Below, one piece after another: positions 22,771 through 34,649 of a stretch of 64,000 bases of DNA. Within the stretch, counting starts at the first letter, position 1. Every line of letters begins with the position of its first letter. Under the pieces are notes generated by a model. The model ran no database searches. It worked only from the letters and a program-made list of their open reading frames with translations, and was not told the origin of the DNA. Both the position numbers and the translations under genes were made by a program. Origin of the DNA: Okapia johnstoni (Eukaryota > Chordata > Mammalia > Artiodactyla > Giraffidae); NCBI GenBank assembly GCA_024291935.2, contig CM044307.1, positions 99,267,461 through 99,331,460 on the forward strand, written 5' to 3'.

Positions 22771-23814
22771 CAAGATTCCTATAACATGTTGATATTTAAC
22801 CCCTGGAGACAAATTCTTTGGTTAAAAAAACAAAAAAAGAAAATCTGCTCTATTATTCCCATTTCAGTTTAATCTAGTCTTGGTGAGAAAATAAAACCAC
22901 TATGCAATTTTCTTTTCTCTTGATTTGATCCAAAAATATGATAAAACTATCTCTAGCTCATCAAAAGTAATTTAAATCATCCAAAGTGTCAAATATCTAA
23001 TAATGTTTGGACATAAGATGTAAAAAAAGTCCTTCATTAATTCTCATGGAAAAAATAATCCTGTTTTATGGGTACTCTGAAAGGTGTTAATACAGCTTTC
23101 AGACAAAAAATATATGTAATTCAGTGTTCTAGCAGAAATACCTATGAGTAAGACAGAGGCTGTTAAGAAAAATACATTGATAAAACTTGATAAATATTAT
23201 TTTCCTGAAAACTCACCTCCCTTTTGCTTCATAAACACATTAGCATTTCAGTCACATTAGCTTATTTGTTCTTTTCTGAAGAAGTGAAAAATTATCACAA
23301 TTTTATCATATACTCATCTTAATAGTATACATTGACATAATCATTTTAATAAAAAAGGGAGCAGAAAGTCATTTTGGAAGTTTTTATCTAAGGTTTTAAT
23401 TCTACTGTTCAATTCTCTTTACATACTTTTAAATAGACTTTAACATTTCCTGATCTCAATCAGCAAATATTTTTAGGCAGACACCCCACATGAAACATTT
23501 GTCTTGGTTCTAGGAATAATTCTGTCAAATTTTACTTCTAAAATAGCCTTAGTAGGAAATTTCTGCCATTATTTCATGAAGTAAAATATAGTTTTCTTTG
23601 TGGAGATATAAAGTTTCTTTTACTGATTTGTCTTTGTTTTGGAAAGTAAATAAATAAATAATAACAAGGCAAGATACACTAAGTAACGTAACAAATGCCA
23701 AGTGCCTACCATACAAAATTGACCAATACTGACATGTTAAAAGTTTTGCTTTCCATTTGAATAGGAATATAATGTATTTCCTCACTTATTCAACTTTTGT
23801 GTTCTTTAATATTT
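22771..23814. other. Unrecognised AT-rich DNA
   Basis: Very AT-rich, with no gene and no family I can name. Confidence 0.4.
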
Positions 23815-24780
23815 TGTAATTTTTTCTTTGCAGGCCTCACACAATTTTTATTAAGCTTACTCTTAATGGGTACTGAGATAATTTTCTTTGCTTACAAATG
23901 TCTACATTTTATATAAGCATTTTCTAATTTTCTATTGCTTGTTTCTAAAAATTCTAATGATTTTAGTTATTTTTTTCATATTCAACAGATTTACTAAACT
24001 CTTTATTAGACTGACTGATGTCTAGGATTGTCTTGATTTTTTGTGTAAATAACAACTATTTTGTGAATATTTTTTGTATTCTTCATATTTATTTATTTTT
24101 TCAATTATAATATTGGCCAGATCATCTAGTGCAACATTCAATAACTGAATGATAATAAAACCCTACTTTTAAATTTCTGATGTTGGTAGAAGTGACCCTT
24201 ACTTTTTACTTTTAATATTCCTATAGATTTTTGTCAAAATTTTATTTGGTAAAAATGCTCCCTTTGATTCTTAAATACTACATATTTTTCAAATGCTTTG
24301 TTTTTCTGCACCTATTTTTTTTCATCATATAACCTTTCAGTTTAATAGATGTTTTATTTTGAAATGCTAATTTTTAAAATGTATCAATCTTGCATTCCAG
24401 AACAAACATTTCTTGGTATTTTCCAATACTCTATTAGGTTGAATTTGATTTCCATGTTTTCTTTATATTTCTTCATGTAACTTTAAAAATGAGCTTTAAT
24501 TTTTATGCCATTGCCTAATTTCCATATATGTTATATTAGATACACAAAATGATTAAGATAGTTTTTAATATATTTTTTAATCTCTAAAATATTTTAGTAA
24601 TATAGGAATTACTTATACTTTTAATGTCTGGTAAAACTTAATTCTACAATGATCTGGGTTGAATGACAATTTTAGACAAAGGTTTTTTTTTTACATGATT
24701 AAATTTTAATGTCTACTGATTTATTCAGCTTTTCTACTTATTAAATCCAGTTTTGTAGTGTATTCTTTTATTTACTTATA
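23815..24780 (-). mobile_element. Old L1 (L1M-type) ORF2 remnant
   Basis: Scattered phrases match the antisense of L1 ORF2 in the right order: 'catctagtgcaacattcaat' (relative of the phrase for aggacttccaatac), 'tgtatcaatcttgcattcca' followed by 'gaacaaac', and 'tacttttaatgtctggtaaa'. Divergence is heavy and there is no reading frame. Confidence 0.45.
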
Positions 24781-24786
24781 TATTTT

Positions 24787-25120
24787 TAAATTTACTTTTG
24801 GCTGTGCTGGGTCTTCATTGCTGTGTAGAGTTTATCTAGTTGCAGTTAGCGGGGGCTACTCTCTTGTTTCAGTGAGCAGGCTTCTCATTGCCATGGCTTC
24901 TCTTGCTGCAGAACATGGTCTCTAGGGCCTGTGGGCTTCCGTAGTTGCAGCATATGGGCTCGGTAGTTGGGGCTCCCAGGCTCTAGAGCACAGGGTTAGT
25001 AGTTTTGGTGCACAGGCTGAGTTGCTCCTCAGTGTGTGGAATCTGCTCGAATCAGGGATCAAACCCAAGTCTCCTGCACTGGCAGGTGGATCCTTCCCAC
25101 TGAGCCACCAGGGAAGCCCC
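24787..25120 (-). mobile_element. CHR-1-type SINE, near full length
   Basis: Antisense of the cetartiodactyl CHR SINE. It begins with the T-rich tail and 'ggctgtgctgggtcttcatt', passes through 'tctagttgcagttagcgggg', 'gcttctcattgccatggctt' and 'caggctctagagcacag', and ends with the tRNA-like head 'gagccaccagggaagcccc'. Length is about 335 bases, normal for the family. Confidence 0.88.
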
Positions 25121-25371
25121 TGTAACGTATTCTTTACACACAATTGCTTATCTATATTTTTAGATATATTGGCATAAAGTGGGTTATAATATTCTCTTAT
25201 CAAAAATCATCTTCTAATGTACTATCATCATATTGCCCCTGTGAGAAACACTGTGTATTTGTATCCTTCTTTTGTTTTCTTTTTACTATTACACACTTTA
25301 TCAGTCTTGCTAGAAGAACCCACATCTAACCCTGTGACACATGTCACTCACCCAGCCACAATAATTATTTC

Positions 25372-26100
25372 AGGGATGGACACACTGGGGAGGGAGAGAT
25401 TTTCCTGCAGCTTTCTAAGTTCTTCTGGCTGGCCTAAGAGTTAAACTGCTGTGAGACAGATTAATAGAAAAAGACACAAAAGTTTAATAACATGTACATA
25501 TGGGAGAGATTCAGAAAAGCTGAGTAACTCATCAAGATGATTGAATCCCTCCCTTGAATACCATCTTCAGCTAGACAAAAGGGAGTGTTGAGGGTAGTGG
25601 TTTAGGAACTCAAAGGGGAAGAAGGCAATGGAAAAGCAAAATGTTCGGTAGACAAATGTTTGCTGGACCAAGCAGAGACAATGAGACACAGTGAAGAATT
25701 TTCAACAGCAGACTGTGCTGGGTTCCTCCGTGTTGACACACCTAACTCGCATGACAGTGATTCTATGGTGACAGCTTCCTTCATGGACTGAGTCCTCTAT
25801 ATCCTTTAGGCAGTTAGAGAGATGATCAGAGTTTCTCCCTGAGTCTTTTGGGGCTTGATTATTTTCAGCTGGAAATAATCACCATTCCAAAGAGATATTT
25901 TGGGGCGGAAAATTTTGCTCCCCTATAGACGCATGCCCTGATATATAACCCATGATAAAAGGGGACGAATTTTCGCTTTTGAAAAATGTGTTCTTTCCCG
26001 TAAGAGACAGTTACAAAAAGAAGTCGTTTCTTCCTTCCGAGCACTTTCAAGCACAGATGTGTTGCCCCAAACTGCTCTACCTCATTCATATTATCCTAAT
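25372..26100 (-). mobile_element. ERV1-like LTR
   Basis: Antisense of a class I LTR. The left end carries the U5 pattern reversed ('ttctggctggcctaagagtt', then 'aaactgctgtgagacagatt'). Further right are 'gagtaactcatcaagatgat', 'caatgagacacagtgaa' and 'ctggaaataatcaccattcc'. It resembles the LTR at 8780-9190. The right boundary is unclear. No viral genes adjoin it. Confidence 0.5.
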
Positions 26101-26241
26101 AAGAAAAAGCACCCAAATATGATGAAAGAGTCGAGCATGATTCAGGGAAAGTTAGTCTTAGCTTCTGGATTAAATCAACAATCTACCTCCGAACTCCAAC
26201 AAAAATCCTGTACAGTTTAAGCCACTTTGAAGTAGGGTTTT

Positions 26242-26271
26242 GGGCTTCCCCGGTGGCTCAGTTAGTAAAGA
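26242..26271 (+). mobile_element. Bov-tA head only
   Basis: Thirty bases of the tRNA-like SINE head ('gggcttccccggtggctcag' and on) with no Bov-A unit after them. It is probably a 3'-deleted SINE. Confidence 0.6.
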
Positions 26272-26982
26272 GGTAAGTTTTTACTTATTCAAATTCTAAC
26301 TGTTCCACTGCTGCCATATTCTTTTTGATACGTCCATTAGGTTTACTCTCTTTTTGTTTCTTAGACTTCTTTGACAGAGTTTCCACATAGTTGCCTATAC
26401 CATAAATGTGTATTCAGAAGTTGGTCAGTAAATGTTTTTCATGAGATTGAAGAAAGCAATCATTTCTCCTTCCCCTTAACCCTACATATCTATAAGTTCT
26501 CAGCCATTATCTCTATTGTTTTCGCCCAACACCACTACTATAAATGGCCATCAGAATCTTTAGGTTGGCTGCTTGCAACCTCAGCTCCATCAAAACCACC
26601 CTTCTTCCTGTTATACTCTGTGTTGCTAGACATATTGTCTTGAAGTGTAAATCTCTGTTTACCAATTTTCTGCTAAAATTCTGTAAGTACTAAATTATCA
26701 GGGAATTTGATTGTAAATAAAAGAAACCAACTTGGGCTACCTTACACAGAAATGGAATTTTGTTAGGATATTGGAGACTTTACACAATTTGTGCTCAGAA
26801 AATAGAACAAAAGAAAGGCAAAATACAGCCGGGATTATGTCATAGGCACAGTCTGCTCTGGTTGGCTAAGTTTTGATCTCTTGTAGAATCTTAAATCCCT
26901 GGAGTTTTAGAGAGGAAATATCTGTCTGTGTTCCCTTTAATAAAAAAAAAAAAATTCTTTTCTAGAACATCATTGGAGCTGT
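26272..26982. other. Unrecognised DNA
   Basis: No repeat or gene recognised. A 90-codon frame (26371-26643) has no recognisable features. Confidence 0.4.
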
Positions 26983-27330
26983 ATTTTTTAAATTAGCTAA
27001 TTAATTTTTAGTTGTACTGGGTCTTCACAGCTGTGCAGGCTTTTCTCTAGTTGCAGAGAGCAAGGGCTGCTCTCTAGTGGAGGTGTATGGGTTTCTGATT
27101 GTGGTGGCCTCTCTTGTCGTGGGACACAGGCTCAAGGGTGCATGGGCTTCATCACTGTGGCACCTGAGCTCAGTAGTGGGGGCTTCTGGGCTCTAGCGCA
27201 GAGACTCAAGGGCTGTGGAACATGAGCTTAGTTGTTCCTCGGCATGTGGGGCCTTCCTGGATCAGAGATCAAACCCAGGTTTCCTGCACTGGCAGGTGGA
27301 TTTTTTACCACTGAGCCATGAGAGAAGCCC
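26983..27330 (-). mobile_element. CHR-1-type SINE, near full length
   Basis: Same family and orientation as 24787-25120: 'gttgtactgggtcttcacag', 'tctagttgcagagagcaagg', 'gggcttctgggctctagcgc', head 'gagccatgagagaagccc'. It is somewhat more diverged than the first copy. Confidence 0.85.
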
Positions 27331-27469
27331 TCTGTATGCCTTCTTTGGGGAACTCTTTACCAAAAGGAAGGATGTTCATGTAGCAGTGGTTCTCAAGTTC
27401 TCCAGTACAAGCTCCACAACATGGCTTGTAAAAAAAAAATAATAAATTGAGCTCAGGTTTTATTTCTTT

Positions 27470-27745
27470 TAGAAAGTTCTTCGTTTTCTGGCTGTCATTC
27501 ATCCTACTGTTCTCAGATTAGAAATTGCTTCCTCCACTGGAAGCTATCCCTATTTCTCATGCCCAAGTTGGATGTTCTTTAATGTTCTCATAGAACTGAG
27601 TGTACCTAAAATGTCTTCTTCTTATTTTAGATATCATTCTACATCCCCTTGCCTGGACTTTATACTGTCCTCTATTTTTGCCTTTCATATAAGATGATAT
27701 ACATGGCACAAATAGACACTCAGTAAGCATGTATTGAATAAATAA
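27470..27745 (+). mobile_element. L2 LINE 3' end
   Basis: Sense L2: 'gaaattgcttcctccactgg', 'catgcccaagttggatgttc', 'tgttctcatagaactgagtg' and the 3' end 'agacactcagtaagcatgta' followed by 'ttgaataaataaa'. Confidence 0.55.
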
Positions 27746-27779
27746 ACATTGGTGTAAAAATTCAATGAAAATATTAATG

Positions 27780-27891
27780 TTCCAGTTAATCGCTGTGGTT
27801 TATTATCCCTCCTTCACTATCAAGGACACAGAATTGCCACTTGTGTCCCTATCCAGGGATATCCCTCTTAGTGTCTCTATTTTACTCATTG
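27780..27891 (+). repeat. Inverted duplication, left arm
   Basis: About 110 bases that recur as reverse complement at 28722-28834. By eye they differ at roughly nine positions plus a 2-base gap (near 90% identity). The shared core includes 'cttcactatcaaggacacag' and 'cagggat..ccctcttagtg'. The arm is not a SINE, and its identity to the other arm is far too high for two independent L2 copies. Confidence 0.85.
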
Positions 27892-28420
27892 TTTTACTCA
27901 TTCTGGCATAGTTTAACTTGAGATCCTCTGCTGATAAGACCTGGATTCTGATGTTCTAAAGGTGAACATGGGGCAGGAGCTTCAACAACTTTTGATGCTC
28001 TTTTTCTACAATAATAATTTCATCTCAGTAAGGCCTCTTAGGATTTTATTTTCTATCTAAGCGGAAATGCTGCTGTGAGCCCTAGGGCATAGCTGGTTCA
28101 TGTGATACTTTGCATAGTGTGACAGCCTTTGTTCTCTGAGCTTAGAGCTGGTGGAGGCTCATGCTAATTATGTATGAATTTCCTTAAATTTATCATTGGG
28201 AGCCAAATATGCATTGCCTGCTGGTTTCATAAATGATGGTCTTTTTTCATCTTACTTGCTAATAATTCAAGCCATATATTTTCTATAGAAAATGAACTAA
28301 TTGAGATATTTCTTACTCAGCTATTATTTTCAAAGTGGAACATTCAACTATAACTATAGGGGGAGGCTATTTAAAAGTTATGTCATTTATTTTCATTCAG
28401 TCAATCTTTATGCATGTATT

Positions 28421-28585
28421 GGGTTTGATCCCTGGGTCAGAAAGATACCATGGAGAAGGAAATGGCAACCCACTCCAGTATTCTTGCCTGGGAAATCCCG
28501 TGGACAGAGGAGCCTGGCGGGCTACAGTCCATGGGGTCATAAATGAGTAGTACATGACTTAATGACTAACCAACCAACCAACCTT
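28421..28585 (+). mobile_element. Bov-tA SINE, 5' truncated
   Basis: Begins inside the tRNA-related part at 'gggtttgatccctgggtcag', covers the full Bov-A unit ('cactccagtattcttgcctg', 'gggctacagtccatggggtc') and ends with a (CCAA)n tail. It lies in the loop of the inverted duplication. Confidence 0.9.
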
Positions 28586-28589
28586 TGGG

Positions 28590-28720
28590 TACCTACTAGG
28601 TTTTAAGCACTGTAACAAGTGCAAATGATACCAAGATAAATAAGATTCATTCCTTTCTCCGAAGGAATTTACAACGTAACTGAGGGTCACAGACACGTAA
28701 ACCATTCATTGTAAAACAAA
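28590..28720 (-). mobile_element. L2 LINE 3' fragment
   Basis: Antisense L2: 'tacctactaggttttaagca', 'gcaaatgataccaagataaa', 'gaaggaatttacaacgtaac', 'gacacgtaaaccattcat'. It runs into the right arm of the inverted duplication. Confidence 0.5.
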
Positions 28721-28721
28721 G

Positions 28722-28834
28722 CAACGAGTAAAATGGAAACACTAAGAGGGATCCCTGGATAGAGACACAAGTGGCAAGTCTGTGTCCTTGATAGTGAAGG
28801 ACGGATAGCAGACCACAGCGATTAATTGGAATAC
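28722..28834 (-). repeat. Inverted duplication, right arm
   Basis: Reverse-complement partner of 27780-27891, about 830 bases away. The arm continues into L2-like sequence on its left side, which suggests that the duplicated block came from within or beside an L2. Confidence 0.85.
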
Positions 28835-28851
28835 CAAGACTTTTGATGCTC

Positions 28852-29329
28852 CTTAAGTTCTGACGCAAACAAAGCCAGATATAGGGAGTTGGTTAAAACA
28901 AGTATCAGTCATATTCTACCCGTGTAAATCAGAGTAAAATTGTGAAAGTGTTCACTCAGAGTACCTGAATAACATTATACATTTCAATTTGCAGTGATGA
29001 AAGACTTATTTTCTAAAGTAATTTCTGTAATTTAGAACTGTTAGGCATTACAATGAGGAATTATGGAATAAAGCGTTTCCAGAGAATGACTAAAGATCCA
29101 TGGTTTCCTTCTTCTGAAAAGGATGGGTTTAAAAAAATAATAAAAGGATGGCTTGTGTCAATAGACACATAAAGCAGTGGATGATTTATGAACTAGGAAG
29201 CAATTTTTAAATATGATAAATTTAGAGTATGACAAATTTAGGCAATTTTATAAATTATGATAAAATTTTAGAGTATAAATATTCCAACTACTTATTCAGT
29301 GATTAGTTGATAACATTTCCATAAATGCT
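28852..29329. other. Unrecognised AT-rich DNA
   Basis: No gene or repeat recognised. Confidence 0.4.
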
Positions 29330-29725
29330 CTATTATTGTTTATCTCTTCCCCATACCTGTTATGATTCTTGATAATCTTAATGTTCTTCCCTGCCCTTTG
29401 ATTTCGGGGTTGGCCATGTGACTTCCTTTGGCAGTGAAATGATGGTTTGGAGAGAATGTATGAACTCTGAGGTGAAGGCACAAGGAACATTAATTAGTTT
29501 CTCTCATCCTTCTTGGAGATTCTTCTACCCATAAATGATAAGCACTCATTCTGAGTATTTGGTAGACTAGAATGAGAAATACATGGTCCCAACCCTAATC
29601 TTAAATCTGAAATAGAGCTTTCCAGCTAATCTATAGAGCTATAAGCATGAAATAAATTGTTGCTTTAAGCCAAGGAGATTTGATGGTACTTATAAAGCAT
29701 ATGTCAGCCGAAACCTGACAAATAC
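29330..29725 (+). mobile_element. Probable MLT1-type LTR remnant
   Basis: Contains 'ggccatgtgacttcctttgg' followed by 'cagtgaaatga' and the end block 'aataaattgttgctttaagc', an order seen in ERVL-MaLR LTRs (AATAAA signal at 29651-29656 just before the end). The internal part is poorly matched and the family assignment is tentative. Confidence 0.4.
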
Positions 29726-30197
29726 AGATAGTTAACTCATTCTCTCTCAAGTCTATCTTTGCATGAAGATGATGAAGAGAAAGAAATTAAGCTGGTATAA
29801 ATTAAGCTGTGCTAGATGCTACTTTAGGTATGTAACATATATTGTCTCATTTATAGTATAGCTCAGTGATTACAATCTTAAAAAGTTCGATTCCAAGATT
29901 TATCACTTACTACCAGTTTGTCCTTGCTCCCCAGATTCCCTGTTTGATATATAGGAAAAAAAACAGTCTCTGTCTCATTGGTTCTCTTATGGTTTATATG
30001 AGATTTTAAAAATACTAGAAAAAATTGCCTAATACATAATAAGTACTCACCAAATGTTAGCTAGTATTACATGAGTACCCTTTATCTTAGGCCAATGAGA
30101 CAAGTTTTGTTAAATCAGTTTTAAGGATTAAAAAAAAGAGCATAAGTAATATTAACAGTTCTTACATGGTTTCAAACTCAGGTTTGCTTATTTATTG

Positions 30198-30405
30198 TCT
30201 TTCCTGGTGGTTCAGACGGTAAAGAATCTACCTGAAATGCAGGATACCCATGTTCAATCGCTGGATAGGAAAGAGTCCCTGGAGAAGGGAATGGCTACCC
30301 ACACCAGTTTTCTTGCCTAGAAAATTCCATGGACAGAGAAGTCTGGTGGGCTACAGTCCATTAGGTTGCAAAGAGTTGGACATGACTGAGCGACTAACAC
30401 TAACA
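30198..30405 (+). mobile_element. Bov-tA SINE
   Basis: Head 'ctttcctggtggttcagacg', 'cctgaaatgcagga', Bov-A unit 'tggagaagggaatggctacc' and 3' end 'atgactgagcgactaacact'. Near full length. Confidence 0.92.
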
Positions 30406-30560
30406 TTTGCTTGAAGTTCATACTTACTACATAGATCTCTGATCTAGAAATCACCCTTATAAACCCTACATTTAATAAAAATCTATTAAGGCTTTTACTG
30501 TTATCTGATGCTATGTTGCTCTTGGGCCAATATATCTAATTATTTCAATATGCTTTAAAC

Positions 30561-30746
30561 CAGCGGTCCCAACTTTTCTGGCACAAAGAATCCAATGGAA
30601 GACAATTTTTCCATGGACCATGGGGGTGGTTGGTTTTGGGGTAATTCAAGCACATAACATTTATTGCATACCCTATTTCTGTTATTATTACATATTGTTC
30701 CACCTCATATCATCAGGCATTAGATCCCAGGGGTTTGCGACACCCG
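30561..30746. mobile_element. MER1/Charlie-type hAT transposon remnant
   Basis: The left terminus 'cagcggtcccaacttttctg' and inner block 'ggaagacaatttttccatgg' match the hAT-Charlie MER1 end. The right part 'catatcatcaggcattagat' then 'gtttgcgacacccgct' matches the other end. Imperfect 8-base flanks (ctttaaac/ctctaaaa, 6 of 8) fit a hAT target duplication. It has no transposase frame. Confidence 0.7.
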
Positions 30747-31049
30747 CTCTAAAATATATGGAAAAAAATAATTAAAAAGATGAGGAACAATTCCTTTGAG
30801 AAAATGTAAAAGAAAATAATGTTTCATCTGAGGAAAAAGGGGGAAGGGGAAATGTGGATTCTCTCTCTAGTGATATACAGCATTTTAAGAACTTTTGTGT
30901 GTGTGTTTTTTTTTAAATATACAAAGGTAAAGAGTTTCATAAACTCCAGTATACTCATACCCCAACTTTAACAATGAATATTTTCTAGGCATTTTAAAAT
31001 TCAGAAGCTAATTATAAGATGTAATAAAACAAGTTAATTGCACTTCGCT

Positions 31050-31676
31050 ATGGATGTAACAAATAATTTCACTATATGTTGCTGTGTGAAAAAGTGCCCC
31101 AAACCTTTGTGGCATAAAACAACAAACATTTATTATCTTATAGTTCCTCTGGATCTATTATCTGAGCTCAAGTTAGTTGGGTGCCTGTACCTTAAGTTCT
31201 CTCCTGATGTTTCAGTCAAGCTGTCATTTGTGGTCTCATCCGAAGGCTCAAGTGGGCAAAGGTTTTTTTTGAAACTCGGTAGTGTGGTTGTTGATAGGAT
31301 CAAGTTTCCCACAGAGCTCAATTGTTTGATGGCTTGTTAGCAGGAGACTTTTCTCATCAGGTGGCAGAATTTAGTGGCTTAACATTTGCCAGCCAGAGAA
31401 TATCTTTATTCCCTTGCCTCACGGTTCTTGCCGTAGTATAGCTTGTCACAGTGTAACACGCTGTGAACAAATGAGTGGAAGAACAAAAAAAAGAGTTGCC
31501 CAAGGTGGAGGCCATAGTCCTTTTTACAGCCTAATCTCAGAAATTAAATTCTTGTTACTCTTGCTGTGTTTTACTAGTTAGAAGTAAGTAAATAAGTCTA
31601 ACCCCGACACAAGGGTTAGAGCGCAGGAATATCAGGAAGCAGGATGTTGGCCCCGTCTTGGAGGCTGCCTCCCACA
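31050..31676 (-). mobile_element. MLT1-type (ERVL-MaLR) LTR
   Basis: Antisense LTR: 'gttgctgtgtgaaaaagtgc', 'ggcataaaacaacaaacatt' followed by 'tattatctta' (the reverse of the AATAAATGTTTGTTGTTTTA end), 'gtcaagctgtcatttgtggt', 'agcctaatctcagaaattaa', and the start of the LTR 'gaggctgcctcccaca'. The open frame at 31038-31340 lies inside this LTR and is not a gene. Confidence 0.65.
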
Positions 31677-33650
31677 GGTGAGGTATAACTTTAAAGTCTA
31701 AGATGTCCAGGGCACCAGGTCTATAAATACGGGCAGTAAGCGTTAATGAAACATTCTTCTCTGACTTGAATGGTAACTGTGTGATTGGCAGGTGACAACG
31801 GGGTTCTGGACATGGTTACAGAGTCTACATTCTCAAAGCTCTTTAAGAGGGTATAATTATTTATCTTAAATCAACCAGACCGGTGTTTTTTGATCAGTGA
31901 TCTACAAAATCCTTGGGTGTTTAGAACTATTTTCAGGGTTCCACTTTTAGAAACATGAGGTTTATAAAATCTATCATATTTTTATGGGAAAATTTACACA
32001 GCTAAATATAAAAAAAAATGTTAAATGAATCACTGAATGAATGAATAAGTGAAACTTACTCATTTGTCTGTTAGACATGCTGATATGATGGTATAATTTA
32101 GGAGTCTTTGCTTAAGGACGTTCTACTTGATTGAAAACTAATCCTCATTACTATACACCCCCTTACAAATTTTCCACAGACTAGGATATGTAGCAATTGA
32201 CACTGTATTTTTAATACTAATTTTCTGTATGCATTTCTATAAGTTTTCTTTCAAATTATCCTGACATTTTAGTTATATTTGAATGACATAATGATTTTCT
32301 ATGAATTGTGAATAGGTAAGTTTTCTATTCAGGCCTCAGTTGTCTTTTCCCAATGATTGATGACATTGTAAAGTTAGGTTTTTTTTTTTTTTTCAACTAG
32401 AGTAACCTGCAAATGTAATGAGTTTGGAAAAGTCTTTTCTGGTTTCATGCTGAGATTCCATTAGCTGCATTTAGAGATGGCTATGTACACAGATGCACAG
32501 TGCCGATGGAATGCTGTGTTTCTGTAGTTGCCCCAAACAATTCAGTGACATAAAGTTTGAATGAGTGTCCTAAAATTACAGCCTTTGGAGAGCTTTAAAA
32601 GCCTGGGAACAAATGGTGTAGTGTCAATTAGTGCAGATATCTTCAAATCTGGGATTTTATTCTCCAGAGTAAATGTTTTACTTGAAAAACTTCCAGAAAT
32701 ACTAGGCTTCTAGTACCCACTGAATTCTCCAACTAAAAATGTTCCTAAAATGTCTTTGTTGAGAGGAAGTTAACTAATTCTTCATTGTTTTTTTTTTTTT
32801 TGATATTCAACAATGCCAAAGCAAGATATATCTACTGCATTTCATAAACTAGAAAGAAATTAGTATTAAACTTTATTTTCAAGTTGCAGTATTTTAGTAT
32901 GAATATTTTATTCACATTCCCATGCTCTTTAGTGTGAATTAGTTAATTTAAAAAACATTTGAAGTTGAGTCATTCAAGTGTCTTACAAGTAGCATTGATA
33001 GGAAATGTTATAATTACCATAAGAGAAAATTTACTAAGTGAAACCTCAAATCTCTCTAGTCATGATAAGTGCATTTTGCATAAGTTTTTTCCCCCCATCT
33101 CCTTTTAAAGCTTTCTCTCTTTGATTATTGCATCCTCATGACACTAATATGTGTTTGAAAGCAAAATAACTTATTTGATCAATTAGTCTCCTTGTTTACA
33201 CAATGACAAAATAATCCACTGATTATTTTTTTCCACAGAATTTCTGAAATCACTAGTATTCTCCATCCCATATGATATTCACAGACTTAGAATGTTCAAA
33301 AAAAATTGTTCCAAAGTTGACAAAAGGGAAGTCAATTTAGTACCTCTGGGGGGGAAAAATACATCTAGTGCAAAGCATACAACAGGAAGGAAAACTTGTG
33401 AAGAAATAATGTTAAAATAGCCAGAGGTGAGAGCAGAGAGAAAAGTGTATATGACTTCGCGTTACCCATCCAACCGACACAGGACTGCACAAAGAGCCAT
33501 TGAGTTTTCCCACTGGATGCACCTCCCATCATGTTATCTTTTAGGGAGGTGACAGGCATTCTACTTATGCTGCCCTTGTGAGAAACCCCCTAGAGCCTTA
33601 AATTCAGTCCTGAACACCTCAGTATTAGAGAAACAGACCAACCAAGGGTT
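31677..33650. other. Long AT-rich stretch without recognised features
   Basis: About 2 kb without a recognisable SINE, LINE, LTR or gene. It is poor in young ruminant repeats. Confidence 0.4.
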
Positions 33651-33680
33651 TAAACACACACATACACACACACAACACAC
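33651..33680. repeat. Short (CA)n microsatellite
   Basis: Interrupted CA repeat ('acacacacatacacacacac'). Confidence 0.85.
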
Positions 33681-33861
33681 TGTATGAACTATCTTAGGAT
33701 CCTAGGGCTGACAGGGACCCAGAAAGGTCATTTAATCTCCCAGCTTGCCACTGGGCATGACTGCATTTAAACCACTGAATCTCCTTTGAGAAAGTAAACT
33801 GTACAGAATTTCTACTGTTTTAATATTTCAGATGTATATTTGGCATAGTTAACCTAAAATC

Positions 33862-34179
33862 GGGCTTCCCTAGTAGCTCAGATGGTGAAGCATCCGCCTG
33901 CAATGCAGGAAACCCCAGTTTGATTCCTGGGTCAGGAAGTTCCCTGGGGGAAAGGATGGGCTACCCACTTCGGTATTCTTGGGCTTCCCTGGTGGCTCAG
34001 ACAGTAAAGAATCCAGGAGACCTGGGTTTGATCCCTGGGTTGGGAAGATTCCCCCGGAGAAAGGTGTGGCAACCCTCTCCAGTATTCTTGCCTGGAGAAT
34101 TCCGTGGACGGAGGATCCTGGTGGGCTACAGACATTAGGATCATGAAGAGTCTGACATGACTGAGTGACTAACACACAG
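33862..34179 (+). mobile_element. Composite Bov-tA SINE (one and a half units)
   Basis: A first Bov-tA begins at 33862 and breaks off at 'cttcggtattctt' (33980). A second, complete Bov-tA head starts immediately at 33981 and runs to 'gactgagtgact'. The missing 3' half of the first unit does not reappear after the second. A perfect 11-base duplication 'aacctaaaatc' (33851-33861 and 34180-34190) flanks the whole composite, so it integrated as one unit. Confidence 0.92.
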
Positions 34180-34649
34180 AACCTAAAATCATTAGACTAT
34201 AACTTTTTTGTAAACATTTTTTAAAATTACATTGAACAAATTTTAGGTTTAAAGCTCGGTGAATTTTTACAAATAAATACACCAGTGAGATTACAACCCA
34301 AATCAAAATAAAATATCACATTATCTGCATTACAGAGGCTTCTATCAATCCCTTACAATTCAATTTTTCCCTACCACCCCACAAACACACTGAAAGTGTG
34401 TTTATGTAACTATTAATTAGTTTTTACAATTATTTATATGCATATTATTATATACCTTATTTATATACATATTATTATATACTTTATTTATATACATATT
34501 GTTTTTCTATGTTTGTACTTAATATAAACCTAATTACATATGTTGTTCTTTATTTTGGGGCTTTTTTGTTCAATATTACATAATTCCGCTTTGACTAAAG
34601 AAATTTTTTAGTTCTATCATATTCCATTGTATGAAAATAGTATAATTTA

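Noticed and set aside
31038..31340. A 100-codon open frame on the plus strand
   Set aside because: It lies wholly within an antisense MLT1-type LTR.
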